Positions 7,353 through 15,029 of a DNA stretch of 22,845 nt are shown piece after piece. The position numbers and the translations under genes are program-made. The notes below the pieces were generated by a model. It made no database searches, was not told where the DNA came from, and was given only the letters and a program-made list of their open reading frames with translations. Position 1 is the stretch's first letter; each line of letters opens with the position of its first letter. The DNA is taken from contig CAZZKJ010000042.1 in the NCBI GenBank assembly GCA_964654695.1, positions 1 through 22,845 on the forward strand. The letters are read 5' to 3'. The DNA is from CAZZKJ01 sp964654695 (GTDB lineage: Bacteria; Krumholzibacteriota; Krumholzibacteriia; WVZY01).

Positions 7353-8966
7353 ATGAAAATTATGAAATCCCGGAAAATAGCTCTGACAGCGGGTTTTATC
7401 ATTTTGCTGATGCTTGCGTTGGGGTCGGGAGCCAAGAACAGGCTGCAAAAAAATGACGATATTTACCATGATCTCGAAATATTCGCCAAGATAGTCGAGA
7501 GAGTGAGTTCGAATTATGTAGAAGAAGTAGATACTCATAAGCTTATACAAGATGCAATTGAAGCCATGCTCAAGGACCTCGATCCTCACAGCCAGTTTTT
7601 GAGCGGGCTGTATTATGAAGACTTGATGATGAGCACAAGAGGTGAATACGGAGGGCTGGGGATGTACATTTCCCTGCGGGACCATTATCCGACGGTAGTG
7701 TCTCCCATCGAAGAAACGCCGGCATTCAAGGTAGGCATCAAGGGGGGGGACCAGATAACCGAGATCGAAGATATGGATACGCGCGATTGGGGTTCGGATA
7801 AGGCCGTGAAATATCTCAGGGGAAAGCCCGGAACACGAGTTCGATTCAAAATCAGCAGGCCGGGATTAAGCGAACCCATTGCTTATGAGCTCAAGCGTGA
7901 AATAATACAGATCCACAGTGTCCCATACGCGGGGAAATTTGATGATTTTGGTTACATAAAAGTAGCTAATTTTGCGAGGCAGACCAGGAATGAAATTCGG
8001 GAAGCGCTTAAAAATCTTGAAAAACAGAAAATAAAGGGTCTAATCATGGATCTCAGAACGAATCCCGGAGGTCTTTTGCAGTCGGCGGTGGAAGTATCGG
8101 AACTCTTCCTGGAAAAAGACAAACTGATTGTTTATACAAAAGGACGCCTCCCCAACAGCAACCAGAAATACTATTCCGGCAATTCGCACGTTCATGACGG
8201 CTATCCCGTGGTTGTAATGGTGAACGGAGCGAGCGCGAGCGCTTCCGAAATTTTCTCCGGAGCGCTTCAGGATTGGGACTCAGGTTTCATTATCGGCCAG
8301 CCGACATTCGGAAAGGGATCGGTGCAGACGGTTTTCAGCCTCAGCGACAGCGAAGCCATCAAGCTTACCACCGCAAAATATTATACTCCGTCGGGCCGAA
8401 GCATAAATATGGATCACACCAAGCGCTCGGCCGATGCAGGAAAAGCCGGCAGGGCCGATTCAATATCCATAAAAGAAGAGGAAAAGGAATCGAAAAAAGA
8501 GAAACCGGTGTTCAACACGGCATCCGGGAGGGTGGTATACGGCGGGGGGGGAATAACTCCGGACCTGGAACTGAAGCCCCAGCATTATACCGAGTTTCAA
8601 AGGCGCCTGGAGCGGGATGCTTTGTTCTTCTCGTTCGTTGTAGAATACTGCAAAACACATAAGATAAAGGAGGATTTCCAGGTTGTCGACGCCGTGTTCG
8701 AAGATTTCAAGAGCTTCCTTAAAGAGAAGAAATTCGAATATACTGATGAGGATTTAAGCGAAGATGCCCAGCATTATATTCGCGTAGCTATCCTGCGGGA
8801 AATAGCTTCCAAGAATTTTGGAAGAAAAGCAATGTACAAAGTTCTGCTGGATAACGATAAAGAGCTGAAAGAAGCCATTTCCCTGCTTAAGAAGGCTCCT
8901 ACTCTTCAAGCGCTTTATTCATATGCCGCCGAACAGCAGGGAACCAAAAAGGCGAGCCTCGAGTGA
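7353..8966 (+). CDS. ctpA: CtpA/Prc-type C-terminal processing peptidase (S41, PDZ)
   Basis: This 537-residue serine protease has an N-terminal hydrophobic segment (residues about 8-26) acting as signal peptide or anchor, so it acts in the envelope. A PDZ domain at about 90-185 includes GGLGMYIS. In the S41 catalytic domain, S296 in NGASASASEI and K321 in FGKGSVQ are 25 residues apart, as in the Ser-Lys dyads of Prc and CtpB. MDLRTNPGG (232-240) and YYTPSGRSIN are also typical. The C-terminal part (about 370-537) contains a charged Lys/Glu-rich linker and a helical extension. Of the tandem ATG codons at 7350 and 7353, the second has better spacing from AAGGAG. The stop overlaps the next start by four bases. 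It matures or degrades envelope proteins by cleaving near their C-termini. Confidence 0.93.
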   Translation: MKIMKSRKIALTAGFIILLMLALGSGAKNRLQKNDDIYHDLEIFAKIVERVSSNYVEEVDTHKLIQDAIEAMLKDLDPHSQFLSGLYYEDLMMSTRGEYGGLGMYISLRDHYPTVVSPIEETPAFKVGIKGGDQITEIEDMDTRDWGSDKAVKYLRGKPGTRVRFKISRPGLSEPIAYELKREIIQIHSVPYAGKFDDFGYIKVANFARQTRNEIREALKNLEKQKIKGLIMDLRTNPGGLLQSAVEVSELFLEKDKLIVYTKGRLPNSNQKYYSGNSHVHDGYPVVVMVNGASASASEIFSGALQDWDSGFIIGQPTFGKGSVQTVFSLSDSEAIKLTTAKYYTPSGRSINMDHTKRSADAGKAGRADSISIKEEEKESKKEKPVFNTASGRVVYGGGGITPDLELKPQHYTEFQRRLERDALFFSFVVEYCKTHKIKEDFQVVDAVFEDFKSFLKEKKFEYTDEDLSEDAQHYIRVAILREIASKNFGRKAMYKVLLDNDKELKEAISLLKKAPTLQALYSYAAEQQGTKKASLE

Positions 8967-9649
8967 AAAAAATAGCAATAATTTGTGATTTCGATGGAAC
9001 GGTTGCCGGTGAAGATGTCGGCAACCTTCTTTTCAGAACATTTACGGAGAATGAAGCTTCCCTGAAAGTCGTATCTCAATGGAAGAAGGGATTGCTTTCT
9101 TCACGCGACTGTCTGGAGCAGGAATGTGCTCTTGCCAAGGCGTCCAGAACGGAACTCGACAGGTTCATTCGCGACCGCAAGCTGGATACGTACTTCAAGG
9201 ATTTTCTGGATTTTACCAAGAAACGCGGAATGGAGCTGGTAATACTGAGTGACGGGTTGGATTATTATATAGAGAAGATGCTCCTTCGCTCCGGCGCCGC
9301 GGAGGTCAATTTTTTCGCCAATAAGATGGAAATGACGGATCATTCAATGACGGTTCATTTTCCGTACTTCGATCTTCTTGACTGCAAGGACTGCGGTAAC
9401 TGCAAGAAATATCACCTGGAAAAGTACAGGGAAGACGGCTATTTCATCGTGTATGTTGGCGACGGTTTGTCGGACCGATGCCCGGCGGAGCACGCCGATA
9501 TGGTTTTTGCAAAAGGAGATCTGGCCGAACACTGCAGGATGAACGGCATAGATCACAAGGTCTTTAATAACTTCAGGGATGTCGAAAGAGAATTGATAGA
9601 GAATTCTCTGCTGGATGATGGCGATTCCGGTGAATTTTTGAATAACTGA
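8963..9649 (+). CDS. MtnX-like HAD-IB family phosphatase
   Basis: The 228-residue haloacid-dehalogenase-type phosphatase starts with GTG inside a GTGA overlap with the ctpA stop, implying translational coupling. Motif I is DFDGT (9-13), with D9 as nucleophile and D11 as acid/base. Motif II is SDG (96-98), and the metal-binding motif IV is GDGLSD (166-171). The lysine of motif III is probably K148 or K149. C141, C144 and C147 form a CxxCxxC run just before it; similar Cys-Lys segments occur in MtnX-like proteins. MtnX works in methionine salvage, but no other salvage gene is seen here, and phosphoserine-phosphatase-like activity is equally possible. The substrate is therefore open. Confidence 0.83.
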   Translation: MKKIAIICDFDGTVAGEDVGNLLFRTFTENEASLKVVSQWKKGLLSSRDCLEQECALAKASRTELDRFIRDRKLDTYFKDFLDFTKKRGMELVILSDGLDYYIEKMLLRSGAAEVNFFANKMEMTDHSMTVHFPYFDLLDCKDCGNCKKYHLEKYREDGYFIVYVGDGLSDRCPAEHADMVFAKGDLAEHCRMNGIDHKVFNNFRDVERELIENSLLDDGDSGEFLNN

Positions 9650-9686
9650 CCCGCAAGCCTCTTCATGCCAATAATTTTTCGTGTGC

Positions 9687-9719
9687 GCAAAAAGATCCGC
9701 ACCGGCGGTTAATTTTTGC
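9687..9719. terminator. Probable bidirectional terminator between convergent genes
   Basis: GCAAAAA (9687-9693) pairs with TTTTTGC (9713-9719). Inside, CCGC (9697-9700) and GCGG (9705-9708) form a tight hairpin with a 4-base loop. A and T runs flank the GC core on both sides, and the 82-base gap lies between two convergent genes, which is where a shared terminator is expected. An internal loop weakens the outer stem. Confidence 0.55.
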
Positions 9720-9731
9720 TTTGAATATGTT

Positions 9732-10169
9732 TCAGGATCCCGAGGAGTCTGTGCCGCCGGCTTGATCCGGCTTTTCCAGCAGCGGATGATCGGGAGGCTT
9801 GATTCTTCCATCGGAGGCACGGTTCTCGTCTGCCAGACGGAAAGTGTAATAGCTTACCTTGGCCATGAATATGCTCAGCTCTTTCTTGCTGATTGATCCC
9901 TGCTCAATATAATGCTCCATTATGTTCAGGACGTTGTTCCTGTCTTTCTTCGCGACTTTCCCGAAAGCTACGGAACGCTTAAAGCGTTCCAGCGTTTTAC
10001 GCACCTCTTCGGTCTTCCTGTCTCCGCTCTCGCTGGGCAGGCACCGCATAAATCCGTTTATGTTCCTGCTCAATTCAGCGTTTATCGATCCGTTTCTTTG
10101 TTTCAAAATGCTTAAGACCAGTATTCCGAGTGCGAGCAGCATCAGTAGTGCTACAGCGGCTTTTCTCAT
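9732..10169 (-). CDS. Hypothetical membrane-anchored or secreted protein
   Basis: I do not recognise this 145-residue protein. It begins MRKA followed by a hydrophobic stretch (residues about 5-22), which looks like an uncleaved anchor or a signal peptide without a lipobox. The remainder is hydrophilic and predicted helical, rich in Lys, Arg and Glu (about 50-115), and ends in a Pro/Gly/Ser-rich tail. No catalytic motif or Cys pair is apparent. It starts one base after the stop of the alpha/beta hydrolase gene, so the two are surely cotranscribed. Its Shine-Dalgarno site is poor. Coding status is supported by this tight spacing and by a sensible membrane-anchor layout. Confidence 0.65.
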   Translation of the reverse strand: MRKAAVALLMLLALGILVLSILKQRNGSINAELSRNINGFMRCLPSESGDRKTEEVRKTLERFKRSVAFGKVAKKDRNNVLNIMEHYIEQGSISKKELSIFMAKVSYYTFRLADENRASDGRIKPPDHPLLEKPDQAGGTDSSGS

Positions 10170-10170
10170 G

Positions 10171-11061
10171 TTATTTCTCTTTTTGGTTTAAAAAGCGCGC
10201 AAACCACGCGGCGGTTTCTTTCGCTGCCTGCACTAGAGCCAGGCCCGCCTGTTTCCGGTTATCATTTATGCCAAAAGTGTGCCCCGATTTTACAAGCAAC
10301 AACCGCCTGTTGGTCAAATGTTTTTCCAGGCGGAATAGTTGAACCGCCGAATCTGCGGGGATCGGTACATCCCCGGAGCCGTGAACGATAAGGTGCGGTG
10401 GTTTCAACATCCCAACGGCTTTCTTCATATCAAAGCGCCGCCTGTTGGCTTCGAGATCATCCAAGTACGAAATACCAACGGATAGTTGCGTGCCTGTTCG
10501 TGAATCTGAGAATTCAAGAGCGCCCTGCGCCCTCCATTTCTGTTTCTGTTCATATGTAAAGACATCCGGATGAACGGGTGTTGACCAGGTAGATATTGCG
10601 CCTATATTATCGAATTCAACTGCATTCAATATGGCCGATATTCCTCCCCTGCTGTGGCCGAATAAGCCGATGGACGGTGCTTCAGTGAAGAAATCATCCA
10701 GACCCCCGTTCATAACGAATTCGATTACGCATCCCAGGTCGGAAACTTCCCTGCTGAGAGTATTCCTGTGGAACAATTCCGAATCCATGTGCGGCGTAAG
10801 CGATTTGTTCCGGACTTGAATGTCCGGCAGGCCTCGCCCCGCAACGGCACCGTTGTGGGAAAAATCGATGGCCAGAGATGCAACCCCCGCTTGCGCAAGC
10901 TTGCCGGCTACGTAAGGTAAAAATCCCCATTTGCTGTGTCCCTTGAAACCGTGACATATAATGCAAACGGATTCGCTTTGTCCGTTCATATAGAGATCGG
11001 CCGTTACGGGACAAAGGTCCCGAGTGGGAATAATCAAGGATTCCTGTAAGGCTGCAGGCAT
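10171..11061 (-). CDS. Alpha/beta hydrolase (serine hydrolase)
   Basis: The 296-residue protein has the standard alpha/beta-hydrolase layout. The oxyanion-loop HGF sits at 37-39, the nucleophile elbow GHSRGG has S137, the acid is probably D231 in HGSGDVPIP, and the base is H261 in SGHTFG. It lacks a signal peptide, so it is probably cytosolic. It resembles the esterase or dienelactone-hydrolase-like group, but the substrate cannot be inferred. The start at 11061 has no Shine-Dalgarno site. A promoter on the minus strand would begin the message only a few bases upstream, so initiation may be nearly leaderless. The gene is divergent from dusB and directly followed by a small gene of unknown function. 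Confidence 0.88.
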   Translation of the reverse strand: MPAALQESLIIPTRDLCPVTADLYMNGQSESVCIICHGFKGHSKWGFLPYVAGKLAQAGVASLAIDFSHNGAVAGRGLPDIQVRNKSLTPHMDSELFHRNTLSREVSDLGCVIEFVMNGGLDDFFTEAPSIGLFGHSRGGISAILNAVEFDNIGAISTWSTPVHPDVFTYEQKQKWRAQGALEFSDSRTGTQLSVGISYLDDLEANRRRFDMKKAVGMLKPPHLIVHGSGDVPIPADSAVQLFRLEKHLTNRRLLLVKSGHTFGINDNRKQAGLALVQAAKETAAWFARFLNQKEK

Positions 11062-11073
11062 AAAGTACTAATA

Positions 11074-11102
11074 AAAATAGGGTATTCTCATTGACATTGC
11101 AA
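11074..11102 (-). promoter_or_regulatory. Candidate promoter of the hydrolase gene (minus strand)
   Basis: Read on the minus strand, TTGCAA (11102-11097) and TATTTT (11079-11074) are separated by exactly 17 bases. The predicted start of transcription falls about six bases before the start codon at 11061. The -35 element is one arm of the inverted repeat at 11097-11118. Confidence 0.45.
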
Positions 11103-11118
11103 GGCTTAGACCTTGCAA
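11097..11118. repeat. 8-bp inverted repeat in the divergent promoter region
   Basis: TTGCAAGG and CCTTGCAA are perfect inverted arms separated by six bases, giving a 22-base dyad typical in size of a dimeric repressor site. Each arm contains a TTGCAA that can serve as the -35 of one of the two divergent promoters. No regulator gene is recognised nearby. Confidence 0.55.
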
Positions 11119-11141
11119 GGGCGGGCGCTAAACATTATCAT
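11113..11141 (+). promoter_or_regulatory. Candidate promoter of dusB
   Basis: TTGCAA (11113-11118), a 17-base spacer and TATCAT (11136-11141) match the sigma-70 layout. Transcription is predicted to start at about 11148, the A of the proposed dusB ATG, which would make the message leaderless. The absence of a Shine-Dalgarno site before dusB agrees with this. Confidence 0.4.
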
Positions 11142-11147
11142 GAAGTC

Positions 11148-12158
11148 ATGAATAAAAAGCACTCGAATCCGCTTGCAGGAATAGATCTGGTTCTGGCGCC
11201 CCTGGCGGGAATTACGGATTCCGTCTTTCGTGAAATTTGCCGTTCGTATGGGGCCGATATGACGGTTACCGAAATGATAAGCGCCGAAGGAATCATGCGC
11301 CATCCGCACAGGCTTCGCGCCATAAGGAATCTGGACGCCTGTGATCATCCTCTTGCCATCCAGCTCTTTGGCTCCGATCCTGATGTAATGGGATGTGCGG
11401 CAGCGGTTCTATCGCGCTGGGGTCCGCGCTTTATAGATTTGAATTTCGGCTGTCCCGTAAAGAAAGTCATCAGCAGCAACAGCGGCGCCGCCGTACTCAA
11501 AGATCCCGGCAGATTGAAAGATATCTGCGCCAATGTTGTAAACCGCAGCGGTGTGCCCGTTTCAATAAAAATAAGATCCGCATGGAGCGGCACCGACAGC
11601 CGCCGCCTGGAACTGATCGGCAGAGCGTCGGCGGAAACCGGAGTGTCCTGTATAACCCTGCATGCCCGCAGCAGGGAACAGGCTTTTAGAGGCAGGGCGG
11701 ATTGGGAACTGATCAGGATATTGAAGGAATCAACAGCAGTTCCGGTGGTGGGAAACGGCGACGTGAAATCAGCAGATGATTATTTCGAAATGAAAACACT
11801 CACGGGCTGCGATGCGGTAATGATCGGCCGTGCGGCAATAGGCAACCCCTGGATATTTGCCGAAATCAAAAACAGGCTTCACAACAAGCGGCATGCGCCT
11901 CCAAGCGTCCGGGAGCGCATAGGTGCCCTTTTATCGCATCTCGAAAGGACTGTTGAGGCCGTGGGCGAACCAATGGGTTTGATTACATCCCGCAAGATCT
12001 CTGCCGCGTATGTGAAATACTTGCCGAACGCCCGCAAACTTCGAAGCAGGTTGATGCAGTGTACGAGGCTTTCCCAGGCAAGAGAATGCACGGCCGATTA
12101 TCTGGCGCTTCAGAATGCGGTTGTGCTTCCATCCGGTATCCGCCGAGCGGTTCAATAA
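11148..12158 (+). CDS. dusB: tRNA-dihydrouridine synthase (DusB-like)
   Basis: This flavoenzyme reduces uridine to dihydrouridine in tRNA. From the ATG at 11148 it has 336 residues. LAPLAGITD (16-24) is the FMN-binding start of the TIM barrel, NFGCPVKK (99-106) carries the catalytic C102, and HARSREQAFRGRADW and VVGNGD are barrel motifs. MIGRAAIGNPWIF is the phosphate-binding loop, followed by the helical C-terminal domain. An in-frame TTG at 11091 would add 19 residues that cross the inverted repeat, so I reject it. Subfamily B is suggested by overall similarity, not proven. It leads a plus-strand group with larB, larC and two further genes, with gaps of 50 bases or less. Confidence 0.9.
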   Translation: MNKKHSNPLAGIDLVLAPLAGITDSVFREICRSYGADMTVTEMISAEGIMRHPHRLRAIRNLDACDHPLAIQLFGSDPDVMGCAAAVLSRWGPRFIDLNFGCPVKKVISSNSGAAVLKDPGRLKDICANVVNRSGVPVSIKIRSAWSGTDSRRLELIGRASAETGVSCITLHARSREQAFRGRADWELIRILKESTAVPVVGNGDVKSADDYFEMKTLTGCDAVMIGRAAIGNPWIFAEIKNRLHNKRHAPPSVRERIGALLSHLERTVEAVGEPMGLITSRKISAAYVKYLPNARKLRSRLMQCTRLSQARECTADYLALQNAVVLPSGIRRAVQ

Positions 12159-12196
12159 CAGGTTTTTCTTCAATCGCGCTGATAAAAAGTAAAAAC

Positions 12197-12991
12197 ATGA
12201 AAGGCCAAAATTTGGATGCAGAGAATTTGAAAATCCTTCTTCAAGAGTTCAAAGACGGAAAGAAAAGCGAAGATGATATTATCGCGGAACTTCGTTTCCT
12301 GCCCTTCGAGGATTTGGGCTTCGCCAAAATCGATCATCACCGCGCACTTCGAACGGGTTTTCCCGAGGTGGTTTATGGAGAAGGCAAGACCGATGACCAG
12401 ATCCTGTCCCTAGCGGAGGCGTTTATAAACAAGGGCAGCAATTTTCTGGTTACACGATGTTCCCGCGACCGGGGAGAACAGTTGATAAAAAAGTATCCTA
12501 AGGGAACATATTATAATGAGGGCAGAATTTTTGCCCTGGAAATCAGGCAAAAGAAAAATTTTGGATATGTCCTGGTTGTAACCGCGGGAACATCGGATAT
12601 ACCTGCCGCCGAGGAAGCTGCCGTTACGGCGGATCTTTTCGGCTGCAGCATCGACCGTATTTATGATGTCGGCGTTGCCGGTGTTCACCGGCTCTTCGCG
12701 TATCGATCCATGCTTGAAGAAGCTGATGTCATTATCGTTGCCGCGGGTATGGAAGGAGCGCTCGCCAGTGTGGTGGGCAGTCTGACCCGGGCTCCGGTAA
12801 TAGCGCTGCCGACGAGTATCGGCTATGGGGCGGGATTCGGCGGACTGGCGGCGTTGCTGGGCATGCTGAGCAGCTGTGCACCGGGGGTAAGTGTTGTAAA
12901 TATCGATAATGGTTTTGGAGCCGGCTGCAACGCGGCCCTGATCTGCCGGAAAGCTTTTGAGAAACAAGCTGGAGGCGGCAATGAATCCTGA
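12197..12991 (+). CDS. larB: Nickel-pincer cofactor biosynthesis protein LarB
   Basis: LarB carboxylates and hydrolyses nicotinic acid adenine dinucleotide to pyridinium-3,5-biscarboxylic acid mononucleotide, the first step to the nickel-pincer nucleotide cofactor of lactate racemase-type enzymes. From the ATG at 12197 it has 264 residues. Family motifs are GFPEVVYGEGKT (54-65), TAGTSDIPAAEEAA (129-142), DVGVAGVHRL (157-166), VAAGMEGALASV (181-192), PTSIGYGAGFGG (205-216) and VNIDNGFGAG (234-243). The C-terminal half resembles PurE (AIR carboxylase). C227 in MLSSCAPGV matches the position of the catalytic cysteine described for LarB. The frame is open further upstream into dusB, but that part lacks homology. 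No clear Shine-Dalgarno site precedes the start. Confidence 0.94.
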   Translation: MKGQNLDAENLKILLQEFKDGKKSEDDIIAELRFLPFEDLGFAKIDHHRALRTGFPEVVYGEGKTDDQILSLAEAFINKGSNFLVTRCSRDRGEQLIKKYPKGTYYNEGRIFALEIRQKKNFGYVLVVTAGTSDIPAAEEAAVTADLFGCSIDRIYDVGVAGVHRLFAYRSMLEEADVIIVAAGMEGALASVVGSLTRAPVIALPTSIGYGAGFGGLAALLGMLSSCAPGVSVVNIDNGFGAGCNAALICRKAFEKQAGGGNES

Positions 12992-13041
12992 GAGGCGGTT
13001 TTTTTGAACGGTCTCGCCGGAGAGCCCGCAGAAAGTACTTA

Positions 13042-14220
13042 ATGGACAAAGTTATTTTGATAGATCCTTTTTCAGGTGCGAGCGGAGACATGCTCCTTGC
13101 GGCCGCGATCGATTCGGGTCTGGATTTTAATGCCCTGCAAAAAGGCCTCGGATCCGTGCCCGGGCTCTCCGGAGTCAAAATGAAAGTCAGGAACATTAAA
13201 AGGGGTTTTTTCAGGGCGTCCCGTTTGGAAGTTGCGCTGCCTCCTCAGAGCGAGGATCGGTCTCTAAGCTCTATAAAATCGATAATCGATAGAGCCGGGG
13301 TGAGCGATAACGTCAAAAAGGGCGCGAAAAAAACGTTCACACTTCTGGCGGAAGCTGAAGCAAAGGTTCACGGATGTGGTGTCGAGCAGGTGCATTTCCA
13401 CGAAGTAGGAGGACTGGATGCGATCCTGGATATGATCGGCTGGCATATTGTACTGGAGATGGCAGGTTCGCCGGTATGCTGCTACACCAGGATTGTGCTG
13501 GGCTCGGGTTCCGTGCAGTCCGAACACGGCGAAATTCCGCTCCCTTCCCCCGCATCGCTCGAGCTGTTGGCAGGCCAGAAAACCGTCTTTTCCCGCCGCT
13601 CCGAGGAACTGGTCACGCCGACTGCTGCCGCCGTTATTGCTTCTTGTTTCCACCCGCTTCCGGCCGACACGGAGGTGATCTCCGACAATGTAGGATATGG
13701 AGCCGGCAGCCGCGAGAGAAAGGGAGGTCTTCCCAATGTTCTCCGCCTGGTAAGAGGAAGGATCGAGAACAAGCCTTCGAGTGTTTGCGTTATCACTTCT
13801 ACCATCGATGATATGAATCCCGAGATTTATGGTTTCCTAATGGATAAACTTTTGGAGATGGGAGCTCTGGATGTTTATTACAATTCCATAATGATGAAAA
13901 AGAACCGCCCCGCGCTTGAAATAACGGTTATAACCGAAGAGCATTCCGTAAGAGCGGTATCGTCGTTCATATTGAGCAATACCACGACATTGGGTGTCAG
14001 AATCAGCCGCGAGGAGCGCCAGGAACTTCCCCGTAAAAAAATGTCGGTTGATACACCCTACGGCAGGATTATTGTCAAGATCGCCGAGCTTCCCGGGGGT
14101 GGAACGAAAATGAGTCCGGAATATGAATCCTGCAGGGCTGCTGCTGAAAAAAACCATACGGGACTGCTCGATGTTTTCGAAGCGGCACGGTCGGCATGGA
14201 CCGCCAAAAAAACCGGCTAA
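13042..14220 (+). CDS. larC: Nickel insertion protein LarC
   Basis: LarC inserts nickel into pyridinium-3,5-bisthiocarboxylic acid mononucleotide in a CTP-dependent reaction, the last step of nickel-pincer cofactor synthesis. The 392-residue protein has the N-terminal hallmark IDPFSGASGDMLL (7-19), HFHEVGGLDAILD (118-130), GSGSVQSEHGEIPLP (154-168) and LVTPTAAA (190-197). The C-terminal catalytic part starts at TSTIDDMNPE. In Lactobacillus plantarum, LarC1 and LarC2 are joined by programmed frameshifting. Here one continuous frame covers both parts. The gene follows larB by 50 bases. LarE, the sulfur-donating enzyme, and LarA are absent from the window and must lie elsewhere if the pathway is complete. 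Confidence 0.94.
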   Translation: MDKVILIDPFSGASGDMLLAAAIDSGLDFNALQKGLGSVPGLSGVKMKVRNIKRGFFRASRLEVALPPQSEDRSLSSIKSIIDRAGVSDNVKKGAKKTFTLLAEAEAKVHGCGVEQVHFHEVGGLDAILDMIGWHIVLEMAGSPVCCYTRIVLGSGSVQSEHGEIPLPSPASLELLAGQKTVFSRRSEELVTPTAAAVIASCFHPLPADTEVISDNVGYGAGSRERKGGLPNVLRLVRGRIENKPSSVCVITSTIDDMNPEIYGFLMDKLLEMGALDVYYNSIMMKKNRPALEITVITEEHSVRAVSSFILSNTTTLGVRISREERQELPRKKMSVDTPYGRIIVKIAELPGGGTKMSPEYESCRAAAEKNHTGLLDVFEAARSAWTAKKTG

Positions 14221-14237
14221 AGGAGTTGATACCGCTC

Positions 14238-15029
14238 ATGGTTTGCCTCGTATACGGAACGTTTAAGGATCGAGAACGAAAGTTTATATCTCCTTCTATA
14301 AGAATACTATTTTTTGCGGTGGTAACGGGTTTAGCGTTTTTCGGATGTGCCGGACGGGCGGACCGGATGGGCGGCGGCGAAAGAGTATTGATACACAAAG
14401 TGACCTCCGGGGAAACCCTCGAGCAGATTGCCGATGATTATTATGGTGATGCTTCCCGGGCCGCAGAAATCAAGCGCGCCAACGCATTAAAGGATGAGCA
14501 GCTTGCAGAAGGCACCGTGCTTCAGATTGCCATCCGCGGAAAAGAAATGAAATACTTGGAGCTTCGCATGGCTGCGAAAACTCCTTATAATGCAGGACTC
14601 GAACTGGCCGTAAAAGGTTCGTACCTGAAGGCAGTGGCCAAATTTCAGGCGGCACTGGCGGTGGATCCCAGGTTCACGGACGCGCGATATAATCTTGGGG
14701 TTACCTATCAGAAAATGAAGGCATACGACAGAGCCGCCGAACAGTTTGAAGATGTAGTGCTCTTGCGTCCGAACCGGAGCAAATACCATTTTGCCCTCGG
14801 CAGCTGCTTTTTCTACCAGGGCAAATACGCCAGGGCCGTCAAGGCCTTTGACCGCGTGATAGAACTTGCTCCCGGAAACCTCAAGGCTCGTTTCTCGCTG
14901 GCAGCATCCCTGGAAAAACTCGGGGACGCCGACCGCGCTCGCGCCGCCTGGAAAAAATATCTGGAACTCGACAATGAAAGCGAGTGGGCGCGCGAAGCCC
15001 GGAGCAGGCTGGATCGGCTCGAAAAATGA
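14238..15029 (+). CDS. LysM and TPR repeat lipoprotein
   Basis: From the ATG at 14238 the protein has 263 residues. After a basic n-region, a hydrophobic segment ends at the lipobox-like AFFGC, so it is probably a lipoprotein. A LysM domain follows (HKVTSGETLEQIADDYYGD through to GTVLQIAI), which binds peptidoglycan. Then come about three tetratricopeptide repeats: FTDARYNLGVTYQKMKAYDR, SKYHFALGSCFFYQGKYARA and NLKARFSLAASLEKLGDADR. An AGGAG site lies twelve bases before this ATG. An earlier in-frame ATG at 14196, inside larC, would add 14 residues. The stop overlaps the next gene's ATG (ATGA). It likely acts as an envelope scaffold, though the partner is unknown. Confidence 0.85.
   Translation: MVCLVYGTFKDRERKFISPSIRILFFAVVTGLAFFGCAGRADRMGGGERVLIHKVTSGETLEQIADDYYGDASRAAEIKRANALKDEQLAEGTVLQIAIRGKEMKYLELRMAAKTPYNAGLELAVKGSYLKAVAKFQAALAVDPRFTDARYNLGVTYQKMKAYDRAAEQFEDVVLLRPNRSKYHFALGSCFFYQGKYARAVKAFDRVIELAPGNLKARFSLAASLEKLGDADRARAAWKKYLELDNESEWAREARSRLDRLEK

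Noticed and set aside
7741..7749. G-run in ctpA as a frameshift or phase-variation site
   Set aside because: The frame is continuous through the run, and the PDZ and catalytic domains are intact on both sides. One homopolymer alone is weak evidence.
14196..14240. Programmed -1 frameshift at the A7 run (14206-14212) joining LarC to the LysM-TPR protein
   Set aside because: The two frames do overlap in the right register. However, the downstream gene has its own Shine-Dalgarno site, start and lipoprotein signal peptide, which a fusion would bury. Ordinary coupled translation explains it better.
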